This document shows, piece by piece, positions 35,327 to 42,438 of a stretch of 64,000 bases of DNA (position 1 is the first letter of the stretch; the number at the start of each line of letters is the position of its first letter). The position numbers and the translations under genes were made by a program. Location of the stretch: the NCBI GenBank assembly GCA_016195915.1, contig JACPYS010000004.1, forward strand, positions 1 to 64,000, read 5' to 3'. This DNA comes from Betaproteobacteria bacterium. GTDB taxonomy: Bacteria; Pseudomonadota; Gammaproteobacteria; Burkholderiales; SG8-39. The notes under the pieces are model-generated. The model did not search any database. It had not been told where the DNA came from and worked only from the letters and a program-made list of their open reading frames with translations.

Positions 35327-35371
35327 CCGCACTGCGCGATGCATGCGCTGCAAGCATGTTTCCGTCCGGTA

Positions 35372-36784
35372 TTACGCATTCCCGCTGCCGGATTCCGTAT
35401 CGCCGATACCGAGTTCCGCGATCTTGCGCGTGATCGTGTTGCGTCCCATGCCGAGAAGATTGGCCGCCTCGATGCGCCGGCCGCCGGTTCGCGCAAGCGC
35501 CTTCGCAATCAGTGCCCGCTCGAAGTCACGGCCGAGCACGTCCAGCAATGCAGTTTCTCCGCGTGCGAGACGCCGTTCCACCTCCCACCCGAGCATCGCT
35601 ATCCAGTCGCCGGATTCCGCGCTCGCAGGCTGCTCGCGAAATTCCACCGGAAGGTCCGCGATTTCGATCACCTGCCCGGGGGCCATTACCGTCAGCCAGT
35701 GGCAAAGGTTTTCCAGCTGGCGGACGTTGCCCGGAAACTCGAGCCGAGTCAGGTGCGCGACCACCTGATCCGACAGACGCTTCGATTCGACGCGCAGCTG
35801 TTCCGCGCTCGCGGCGAGAAAGTGCCGCGCGAGCAGCGGGATGTCCTCGGCGCGCTCGCGCAGCGACGGCAGGCGCAAACGGATCACGTTGAGGCGGTGA
35901 TAGAGGTCTTCCCGGAAACTGCCCTCGCGCACCCGCGCATCGAGGTTCTGGTGGGTCGCCGCGATGACCAGGACGTTAGCGGTGATCTGCTGATGGCCGC
36001 CGACGCGGTAGAAGCTCCCGTCGGAAAGAACCCGCAGCAGGCGCGTCTGCAACTCCGCCGGCATGTCCCCGATTTCGTCGAGAAACAGCGTGCCTCCGTC
36101 CGCCTGCTCGAAGCGGCCGCGGCGCTGTGCCTGCGCGCCGGTGAACGCACCGCGTTCGTGGCCGAACAACTCGGATTCGAGCAGGTCCTTGGGCATCGCC
36201 GCGGTATTGATGGCGACAAAGGGTTTGGCTGCGCGCGCACTGTGCCGGTGCAGCGCTCGCGCCACGAGTTCCTTTCCGGTTCCGGATTCGCCGGTGATGA
36301 GTACCGTGGCGCTCGATTGCGACAGCCGCCCGATCGCGCGGAATACCTCCTGCATCGCGGTTGCCTGGCCGAGAATCTCCGGCGCCTCCCCGAGCGGTTC
36401 GAGCAGGGCCTGCTCGCGCCGGCTCTCACTCAGCGCGCGGCGGATCAATTCCACGGCCTGGTCGATATCGAACGGTTTCGGGAGGTATTCGTATGCGCCG
36501 CCCTGAAATGCGGCAACGGCCGACTCGAGGTCCGAATAGGCGGTCATCACGATCACCGGCACGTCGGGGTGCTTCTCCTTCAGCCGCTGCAACAGCTCGA
36601 TTCCTGAGGGGCCCGGCATGCGCACGTCCGACACGAGCACCTCCGGCGAGTCCTCCTTCAGCGCTGCAAGCGCCTCGGTCGCCGACGCGAAGGAATTGAA
36701 TGCCATTCCCTCGCGCGCGAGCGCCTTCTCGAGCACCCAGCGTATCGAACGGTCATCGTCCACGATCCAGATCGGCATCACCAA
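35372..36784 (-). CDS. ntrC: Nitrogen regulation response regulator NtrC
   Basis: A 470-residue sigma-54 activator. The receiver domain (about 4-120) has the phospho-acceptor Asp53 (VSDVRMPG) and Thr/Lys switch residues (VMTAYSD, LPKPFD). The AAA+ domain has Walker A GESGTGKE at 165-172, the sigma-54 contact loop GAFTGA at 212-217, Walker B GTLFLDEIGDMP and the arginine-finger region. The C-terminal Fis-type helix-turn-helix includes RIEAANLLGMGRNTITRKIA. It is phosphorylated by NtrB under nitrogen limitation. Start codons at 36784 and 36778 are both possible. ntrB lies four bases upstream. Confidence 0.95.
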   Translation of the reverse strand: MVMPIWIVDDDRSIRWVLEKALAREGMAFNSFASATEALAALKEDSPEVLVSDVRMPGPSGIELLQRLKEKHPDVPVIVMTAYSDLESAVAAFQGGAYEYLPKPFDIDQAVELIRRALSESRREQALLEPLGEAPEILGQATAMQEVFRAIGRLSQSSATVLITGESGTGKELVARALHRHSARAAKPFVAINTAAMPKDLLESELFGHERGAFTGAQAQRRGRFEQADGGTLFLDEIGDMPAELQTRLLRVLSDGSFYRVGGHQQITANVLVIAATHQNLDARVREGSFREDLYHRLNVIRLRLPSLRERAEDIPLLARHFLAASAEQLRVESKRLSDQVVAHLTRLEFPGNVRQLENLCHWLTVMAPGQVIEIADLPVEFREQPASAESGDWIAMLGWEVERRLARGETALLDVLGRDFERALIAKALARTGGRRIEAANLLGMGRNTITRKIAELGIGDTESGSGNA

Positions 36785-36788
36785 TTTC

Positions 36789-37841
36789 CTAATCCACCCC
36801 GATGGGCAGAAGTATCCTGAACACCGTGCGCCCGGGCCGGCTGTCGCACTCGATCACGCCGTGGTGGTATTGCACGAACGTTTGCGCAAGCGACAGCCCC
36901 ACGCCGCTGCCGCCTTCCCGCCCGGAAACCAGCGGATTGAACACCTTGTCGCGGATCTCGGCGGGAATCCCGGGCCCGTCGTCGATTACTTGCAATTCCA
37001 ATGCCAGCCGGTGGTGGCGCCGGGCGATCGTGATCTGTCGTACCACCCGGGTGCGGAAGTCGATCGTGCCGCGACCTTGCGCCATTACGGACTGTGCGGC
37101 GTTACGGGCGACGTTGAGCACGGCCTGGATAAGTTGCTCGCTGTCGCCGATCACCTCCGGCATGCTGACGTCATAGTCGCGGCGGACATTGACGCCTCCA
37201 GCGAACTCGGCCCTGAGCAGGCTCCGGACCCTTTCGAGGATCTCGTGGATGTTGATCGGTCCAAGCCGTGGCGTGCGGTGCGGGGTGAGCAGGCGATCCA
37301 TCAGCGCCTGCAACCGGTCGGCCTCCTTGATGATGACCTGCGTGTATTCGCGCAGCTCGGGTTTGTCGAGTTCACGCTCCAGCAGCTGTGCCGAGCCGCG
37401 CAGGCCGCCGAGCGGATTCTTGATCTCGTGCGCCAGATTGCGGATCAGCTCGCGGCTCGCCTGCTGCTGCTCGAGCAGCCGCTCCTCTCGCGCCAGCCGC
37501 AACTGCTGCTCGATCGGCCGCAATTCGACGAGCAGCGGCAGCGCTGGCGAATCGATGCGCGTCACCACGCAGGACAGGGTCTCCGGCTGCTCGTGGCCAG
37601 GCGAAACGAAGCTGACATTCTGGGCGGAATAACTCCAGTGCGCGACGAGCGCATCCGACAGTGCCTTCTCGAGTGCGGCGCGCTCGACGAACAGTGAAGG
37701 CAAGGGCTGGCCCTTGAGGCTCTTCAAGCCAACCGAAAACAGGCTCTCCGCGGCAGGGTTCGCGTAGCGCACGACGAACGCCTCGTCGAGCACCACCACC
37801 GCCGAGGCGAGCAGTTCAAGACCGCGAAACTCGGCATTCAC
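36789..37841 (-). CDS. glnL: Nitrogen regulation sensor histidine kinase NtrB
   Basis: A 350-residue cytoplasmic kinase. An N-terminal PAS domain (about 5-110) is followed by the H-box NLAHEIKNPLGGLRGSAQLL with His138, the N-box NVARNAAQSVMAQGRG, and G-boxes DDGPGIPAEI and GREGGSGVGLSLAQTF. There are no transmembrane helices, as expected. It phosphorylates NtrC and is controlled by PII. The C-terminus ends VFRILLPIGVD. It lies 37 nt after the DUF4124 gene and directly upstream of ntrC. Confidence 0.95.
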   Translation of the reverse strand: MNAEFRGLELLASAVVVLDEAFVVRYANPAAESLFSVGLKSLKGQPLPSLFVERAALEKALSDALVAHWSYSAQNVSFVSPGHEQPETLSCVVTRIDSPALPLLVELRPIEQQLRLAREERLLEQQQASRELIRNLAHEIKNPLGGLRGSAQLLERELDKPELREYTQVIIKEADRLQALMDRLLTPHRTPRLGPINIHEILERVRSLLRAEFAGGVNVRRDYDVSMPEVIGDSEQLIQAVLNVARNAAQSVMAQGRGTIDFRTRVVRQITIARRHHRLALELQVIDDGPGIPAEIRDKVFNPLVSGREGGSGVGLSLAQTFVQYHHGVIECDSRPGRTVFRILLPIGVD

Positions 37842-37878
37842 AGCACGGCCTTCACGGCGCGGCCATTGCTGCGGTTCC

Positions 37879-38364
37879 TTACTTGATGTTGCCGAGCTCC
37901 TTGCGAAGTTCCTGCACGTTCTTTTCGTGCAGCTCTACGTTCTCGCGGTACTTCTGCAGCCGGTCGAGCACTCTCTTTTCGTTCTTCTCGTCCCCGTAGC
38001 GGATGGCTTCCTGCTCGGCAAAGTCCTTCTTCGCGCGCGAAAGGATCGCTTCTTCCTGCGCCAATTCGCGCGCAATGATCTCGCGCTGCCGGTCCTTTGC
38101 CGAAGCGCGGGTCGCCGCGTCCTCTTTCGGAAATCCCGCGGGCGAGGGGGTTTTCGCCGCCGCCTTCGGCGCGGCCACCGGCGGCACGACAATCACCGTG
38201 CGCGAGACAACCTCGCACTTCTTGCCTTCCGTGTCGCGTTTGTCGCTCGTATACAGCGATCTGCCATTGTCGCCCTGGCACTTGTATATCTCGCTGGTCT
38301 GGTCGAGCGCATGCCCGGTCGAAAGGCCGAAGAGCAGCACCACGAACGCCATTCCAATGCGCAT
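37879..38364 (-). CDS. Exported DUF4124 coiled-coil protein
   Basis: A 161-residue protein with a signal peptide (about 1-20, ending STGHA), a short DUF4124-like part (EIYKCQGDNGRSLYTSDKRD), a Pro/Ala linker and a long charged helix (about 85-160; DRQREIIARELAQEEAIL, then EKRVLDRLQKYRENVELHEK) predicted as a coiled coil. It sits between glnA and ntrB, a common place for such proteins in betaproteobacteria, but the function is unknown. Periplasmic or outer-membrane association is inferred from the signal. The start at 38364 gives the signal peptide. Confidence 0.7.
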   Translation of the reverse strand: MRIGMAFVVLLFGLSTGHALDQTSEIYKCQGDNGRSLYTSDKRDTEGKKCEVVSRTVIVVPPVAAPKAAAKTPSPAGFPKEDAATRASAKDRQREIIARELAQEEAILSRAKKDFAEQEAIRYGDEKNEKRVLDRLQKYRENVELHEKNVQELRKELGNIK

Positions 38365-38460
38365 GCAGATAATGTACCTGAAGTTGAATCGGTAAGTTTA
38401 TGTTACGCCTCGACCTTTCCGCAAACAGGCAGTTTCACTGATTGGTGCCATGCAGCATCA

Positions 38461-38488
38461 AAAAGAAAGGACGGGCGCACCCGTCCTT
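38461..38488 (-). terminator. Intrinsic terminator of glnA
   Basis: On the minus strand AAGGACGGG-TGCG-CCCGTCCTT forms a perfect 9-bp stem (38467-38488) followed by TCTTTTTG. It lies 46 nt beyond the glnA stop. It separates glnA from the DUF4124-ntrB-ntrC genes, so those must rely on readthrough or their own promoter. Confidence 0.8.
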
Positions 38489-38533
38489 CCAATCACGCCG
38501 GCCCCTTTTCCAGGACCTCCCGGCACATCGCGA

Positions 38534-39949
38534 TCAGGAGCTGTAATACATGTCGAACTCGACCGGGTGGGTCGTCATCCTGAAGCGGGTCAGCTCCTCT
38601 TCCTTGAGTGCGACGTAAGCATCGAGCATGTCGTCGCTGAACACGCCGCCTCGGGTCAGGAAGGCGCGGTCTTTCGCGAACTCGGCCAGCGCTTCCTCGA
38701 GCGAGGCGCAGACGTGCGGCACCTTCTTTGCCTCCTCGGGAGGCAAGTCGTACATGTTCTTGTCGATCGGGTCGCCGGGATGGATCTTGTTCTGGACCCC
38801 GTCCAGACCCGCCATCAGCATCGCCGCAAACGCCAGATACGGGTTGGCGGTCGGGTCCGGAAACCGTACTTCGACGCGCCGCGCCTTCGGGCTCGTGACC
38901 AGCGGGATGCGGCAGGCGGCGGAACGGTTGCGCGAAGAATAGGCGAGATTGATCGGCGCTTCGAAGCCCGGTACCAGGCGCTTGTACGAGTTGGTGCCGG
39001 GGTTGGTGATCGCGTTCAAGGCTTTCGCGTGCTTGATAATACCGCCGATGTAATACAGCGCGAACTCGGACAATCCAGAGTAGAGGTTGCCGGAAAACAC
39101 GTTGTCGCCGCCTTTCCAAACCGACTGGTGGACATGCATGCCGGAGCCGTTGTCGCCCACCACCGGCTTGGGCATGAAGGTCGCGGTCTTGCCGTAGGAA
39201 TGCGCGACGTTCCACACCGTGTACTTGAGGATCTGCATCCAGTCCGCGCGTTTCACCAGGCTGTTGAACTTGGTGCCAATCTCGTTCTGGCCCATCGCCC
39301 CCACTTCGTGGTGGTGCACCTCGACCTCCACGCCCTGTTGTTCGAGCGCAATGCACATCGCGTTGCGAATGTCCTGCAGCGTGTCCGTCGGCGCCACCGG
39401 AAAGTAACCGCCCTTCACCGGCGCGCGGTGGGCCATGTTGCCCGACTCGTAGTCAATCCCTGTCGACCACGGCGCTTCCTCCGACTTGATCTTCACGAAG
39501 CACCCGGACATGTCGACGTTCCAGGTCACGCCGTCGAAAATGAAGAATTCGGGCTCCGGGCCGAAGTACGCGACGTCGCCGAGCCCGGTGGACTTGAGAT
39601 AGGCTTCGGCACGCTTGGCGATGGTGCGAGGATCGCGATCATAGCCCTTCATGTCGGAGGGCTCGAGCACGTCGCAACTGATGTTGAGCACCGGCTCATC
39701 GGAGAACGGATCCATACGCCCGCTGCCGGCGTCGGGCATCAGCAGCATGTCCGAGGCCTCGATGCTCTTCCAGCCGGCAATCGACGAACCGTCGAAAAAG
39801 TGCCCGCTCTCGAACTTGTCCATCGTGAACGCCTTGGCCGGCACCGAAACGTGCTGTTCCTTGCCGCGCGTGTCGGTGAAACGGAAGTCGACGAACTTCA
39901 CATCTTTTTCTTTGACCAACTTCAAGACATCGGCTGGCGTCATCGCCAT
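38534..39949 (-). CDS. glnA: Glutamine synthetase, type I
   Basis: A 471-residue enzyme making glutamine from glutamate, ammonia and ATP. Present are the N-terminal beta-grasp ([20 protein letters not shown]), [20 protein letters not shown], the ammonia-site [19 protein letters not shown] region, [40 protein letters not shown] and NRSAACRIP. The adenylylation site is Tyr400 in NMYDLPPEE, so the enzyme should be controlled by GlnE. The length fits GSI-beta dodecamers. A sigma-54 promoter and an NtrC-type site lie upstream, and a strong terminator follows. Confidence 0.97.
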   Translation of the reverse strand: MAMTPADVLKLVKEKDVKFVDFRFTDTRGKEQHVSVPAKAFTMDKFESGHFFDGSSIAGWKSIEASDMLLMPDAGSGRMDPFSDEPVLNISCDVLEPSDMKGYDRDPRTIAKRAEAYLKSTGLGDVAYFGPEPEFFIFDGVTWNVDMSGCFVKIKSEEAPWSTGIDYESGNMAHRAPVKGGYFPVAPTDTLQDIRNAMCIALEQQGVEVEVHHHEVGAMGQNEIGTKFNSLVKRADWMQILKYTVWNVAHSYGKTATFMPKPVVGDNGSGMHVHQSVWKGGDNVFSGNLYSGLSEFALYYIGGIIKHAKALNAITNPGTNSYKRLVPGFEAPINLAYSSRNRSAACRIPLVTSPKARRVEVRFPDPTANPYLAFAAMLMAGLDGVQNKIHPGDPIDKNMYDLPPEEAKKVPHVCASLEEALAEFAKDRAFLTRGGVFSDDMLDAYVALKEEELTRFRMTTHPVEFDMYYSS

Positions 39950-40022
39950 GGGAAATACTCCTCGGGAGGTGGATGTTCAGGCCGTCCGCATACTCAGCCG
40001 GACCGGGGGATCAAGGTAATTG

Positions 40023-40038
40023 AGCAGAAACTGTGCCA
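40023..40038 (-). promoter_or_regulatory. Sigma-54 promoter of glnA
   Basis: The minus strand reads TGGCACAGTTTCTGCT, matching TGGCAC-N5-TTGCW with one mismatch (C for T just before the -12 GC) and the required GG-GC spacing. It lies about 74 nt before the glnA ATG. Promoters of this class need NtrC-type activators, and ntrC is in the same cluster. Confidence 0.7.
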
Positions 40039-40102
40039 AAGAGCCGGAAACTGCAAAAGCTTGGTGCAAGTCGCGAAAGGTTTAATTCTATCTCAGCATT
40101 CC

Positions 40103-40117
40103 GCACCGTTGTGGTGC
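40103..40117. promoter_or_regulatory. NtrC-binding site upstream of glnA
   Basis: GCACCGTTGTGGTGC is a palindrome with GCACC and GGTGC arms, very close to the enteric glnA site (GCACCA-n3-TGGTGC). It lies about 65 nt upstream of the sigma-54 element in the glnA direction. A second, weaker match (TGCAAAAGCTTGGTGCA, 40052-40068) lies between them. Both are well placed for an upstream enhancer. Confidence 0.65.
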
Positions 40118-40217
40118 GTTGATTTCGATCGTGCACAAGATCGGGGCTGAGCCGCCAAAAGATCCTGAACCGGGATACTGAGACAAAAACCTATAATCCG
40201 GCAAACAGGAGGTTCCC

Positions 40218-40664
40218 GTGTCGGAAGTCGAACTGATCAAGCAGCGCGCGCACGAACGGGCGATCGCGTCGGGCCTGCCGTACGTCGGCGCCTTGACTCC
40301 CGCGGAGGCGTACGCACTGATGCAAAATGGCATCAAGCTGGTCGATGTGCGCACGCAGGCGGAACTCTACTGGGTCGGGCATATACCTGGGAGCCTGTAC
40401 GTCGAGTGGAACAGCTATCCAGGAGGGACCCTTAACCACAGTTTCGTCGCGCAGCTCGCCGAAGTGGCGAAAAGGGATGAACCGGTCATGTTCCTGTGCC
40501 GCTCGGGAGGGCGCTCCCATTTCGCGGCGATGCTCGCGACGCAGTCGGGTTGGCGCGAATGCAGCAACGTGCTGGAAGGTTTCGAAGGAGACAAGGACGT
40601 GCGGGGCCATCGCAGCGAGGTCAGCGGCTGGAAGAAGGCCGGGCTGCCGTGGACGCAGTCCTGA
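40218..40664 (+). CDS. Single-domain rhodanese-like protein
   Basis: A 148-residue rhodanese starting at GTG 40218 after an AGGAGG ribosome site. LVDVRTQAELYWVGHIPGSL is the usual N-terminal part and the active-site loop is VMFLCRSGGRSH with Cys94. It ends GHRSEVSGWKKAGLPW, a common C-terminus for this betaproteobacterial group. It would carry a persulfide and transfer sulfur in the cytoplasm. It is divergent from glnA. The acceptor is unknown. Confidence 0.87.
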   Translation: MSEVELIKQRAHERAIASGLPYVGALTPAEAYALMQNGIKLVDVRTQAELYWVGHIPGSLYVEWNSYPGGTLNHSFVAQLAEVAKRDEPVMFLCRSGGRSHFAAMLATQSGWRECSNVLEGFEGDKDVRGHRSEVSGWKKAGLPWTQS

Positions 40665-40696
40665 CATCACCCCTGGTCCCTCGCTTCCGGCCAGCC

Positions 40697-40746
40697 TTGC
40701 AAGCTGCTCGTTCGGGCGCTATCATTCTGCGTAATTACATCTGTAA
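40697..40746 (+). promoter_or_regulatory. Promoter and candidate autoregulatory operator of prlF-yhaV
   Basis: TTGCAA (40697-40702) and TATCAT (40720-40725) are separated by 17 bp, a good sigma-70 arrangement. Just downstream, around the expected start site, lies the inverted repeat TTACA-TC-TGTAA (40735-40746), eight bases before the antitoxin ATG. An AbrB-fold antitoxin binding its own promoter would fit; this is inferred. Confidence 0.5.
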
Positions 40747-40753
40747 GTCCACG

Positions 40754-41083
40754 ATGAAAACCTATCGCAGCTTCGCCGGGCGTCACGCCAGGATCGGCAA
40801 CTCGAGCGGCCTTCGCCTCGAGAAGGCCTTCTTTGACGAGAACCCCGAATTTTCCAGCGGCAATGTGCTCGTGCAGGCGCTTGCCCCGGGGGTCGCACTG
40901 GTTCGCGCCGAATACCGCGCGCCGCGCAAGGCCGCAGCCAGGCAGGAGGACCCCGCCCTGGTGCCGTTTCTCGCGCTCATCGACCGCCGCATGGCCTCGC
41001 ACCCCGAGGAACTCACACCCTATTCCGCGCGCGAAGCCGCCGAAGACGCCTCGCTGGTGAGGGGCGTGAAGCTTGGCGGCTAA
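40754..41083 (+). CDS. prlF: PrlF-family antitoxin
   Basis: A 109-residue protein whose N-terminal part reads RHARIGNSSGLRLEKAFFDE, then NPEFSSGNVLVQALAPGVAL, an AbrB-like swapped-hairpin pattern of PrlF/SohA antitoxins. The C-terminal half is helical and charged, as expected for the toxin-neutralising part (PALVPFLALIDRRMASHPEE). It overlaps the YhaV-type toxin by 11 bases. It should neutralise YhaV and repress the pair from the upstream operator. The assignment rests on pattern plus pairing. Confidence 0.75.
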   Translation: MKTYRSFAGRHARIGNSSGLRLEKAFFDENPEFSSGNVLVQALAPGVALVRAEYRAPRKAAARQEDPALVPFLALIDRRMASHPEELTPYSAREAAEDASLVRGVKLGG

Positions 41084-41558
41084 GCCCAGGATCGCGGTCG
41101 TTCGCAACGGCTGGGCGATCTGGTTCTGGCCCGCGTTTCGCGGCAAGTACGAGGCGCTTCGCGCGAGGACGCAGGCCCTTCGGCGAACATTGCCGGCGCT
41201 CGAGTTCGTTTCGCACCCCGAGGTCAAGCTCTTCGCGGCCTTGCGGCAACTCGTCAACGAGCACGTTCCCGCCGATCCGACGGCCGAGGAATACCGACTC
41301 GGTGCGACGCTCGGGCGTGAGTATGGCAACTGGCGCCGCGTGAGAGGGCTCGGATTGCCCGAGCGCTACCGGCTGTTCTTCAAGTTCTCCAGCGCGCACC
41401 GCGTTATCGTGTTTGCGTGGTTGAACGACGCGTCGACACTGCGCAAGGCCGGTGCCAGATCGGATGCTTATGCCGTGTTTCGCAGAATGCTCTTGCGTGG
41501 CAGGCCGCCGGAGGATTTCGATGTGTTGTTGCGCGAAGCGAAGGAAAACCGGGTCTGA
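41073..41558 (+). CDS. yhaV: YhaV-family ribonuclease toxin
   Basis: A 161-residue RelE-superfamily ribosome-dependent RNase. Diagnostic pieces are VRNGWAIWFWPAFRGKYEAL, HPEVKLFAALRQLVNEHVPA, TLGREYGNWRRVRGLGLPER and YRLFFKFSSAHRVIVFAWLN followed by DASTLRKAGARSDAYAVFRR. The start is probably TTG 41073, since no ATG or GTG fits in this frame; a weak codon suits a toxin kept below its antitoxin. It is the second gene of an intact PrlF-YhaV module and convergent with uppP. Confidence 0.82.
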   Translation: MAAKPRIAVVRNGWAIWFWPAFRGKYEALRARTQALRRTLPALEFVSHPEVKLFAALRQLVNEHVPADPTAEEYRLGATLGREYGNWRRVRGLGLPERYRLFFKFSSAHRVIVFAWLNDASTLRKAGARSDAYAVFRRMLLRGRPPEDFDVLLREAKENRV

Positions 41559-41563
41559 AGCAT

Positions 41564-42400
41564 TCAGCCAGCGCTCCAGCGCACCACGCCGGCGTAAGCC
41601 GTGAACAACACCGCCAGGCCGAAGGCGATGCGATACCAGGCGAAGGGCCGGAAGTCGTGCGTTGCGATGTAACGGATCAACCAGCGCACGCACAGCCAGG
41701 CCGAGGCGAAAGAAACGATCAGCCCGACAGCCAGCGGCGAAACATCGGCCGTTGAGAACAGGGCCCGGTTCTTCAGCAAGTCGTAGCCGCCGGCCGCGAC
41801 CAACGTCGGCACTGCGAGAAAAAAGGAGAATTCGGTCGCTGCGCGGCGCGACAGCCCGAAGATCATGCCGCCGATGATGGTCGCGCCCGAGCGCGACGTG
41901 CCTGGGATGAGCGCGAAACATTGGGCGCAACCGACCTTGAGTGCATCCGACCATGTCATGTCGTCGACTTCCTGCACGCGTGCGGCAGATGCGGTTCCCG
42001 GCCCGCCCCGCTCGACCCAGAGAATGACCAGGCCGCCGCCGATGAACGCGAGCGCCACGGGAATGGCCGAAAAAAGATGCGCCTTGATCAGGGAGCCGAA
42101 ACTCAGGCCGAGCACCGCCGCCGGAATGAACGCAACCAGGAGGTTCGCGGCAAATCGCTGCGCGGCGCGGTCGCTCCATAGCCCGGCCAGCACGCGCCCA
42201 AAGCGCGCACGGTACTCCCACACGATTGCGAGCATCGCGCCGGTCTGGATCACGATCTCGAACACCTTGCCCTTGGCGTCGTTGACGCCGAAAAGGTCCC
42301 CCGCGAGGATCAGGTGCCCGGTGGAAGAGACCGGCAGGAACTCGGTGAGCCCCTCGACGATCCCAAGAATGAAGGCCGCGACGAGCGACATCTCCTGCAT
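41564..42400 (-). CDS. uppP: Undecaprenyl-diphosphatase
   Basis: A 278-residue inner-membrane phosphatase with about eight helices that recycles the lipid carrier for peptidoglycan. The two family signatures are present: [20 protein letters not shown] near the N-terminus and [20 protein letters not shown] in the middle. The start is at 42400, though ATG 42391 (MSLVAAF) is also possible. It stops five bases from the convergent yhaV stop and follows the acyl-CoA dehydrogenase fusion by 38 nt in the same direction. Confidence 0.93.
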   Translation of the reverse strand: MQEMSLVAAFILGIVEGLTEFLPVSSTGHLILAGDLFGVNDAKGKVFEIVIQTGAMLAIVWEYRARFGRVLAGLWSDRAAQRFAANLLVAFIPAAVLGLSFGSLIKAHLFSAIPVALAFIGGGLVILWVERGGPGTASAARVQEVDDMTWSDALKVGCAQCFALIPGTSRSGATIIGGMIFGLSRRAATEFSFFLAVPTLVAAGGYDLLKNRALFSTADVSPLAVGLIVSFASAWLCVRWLIRYIATHDFRPFAWYRIAFGLAVLFTAYAGVVRWSAG

Positions 42401-42438
42401 GGTGCGGCGATGTTAGCACGCAGGCGAACACAGCCCGC

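Noticed and set aside
38450-40150. A 566-codon plus-strand frame over glnA
   Set aside because: Antisense shadow of glutamine synthetase, with no recognisable domain.
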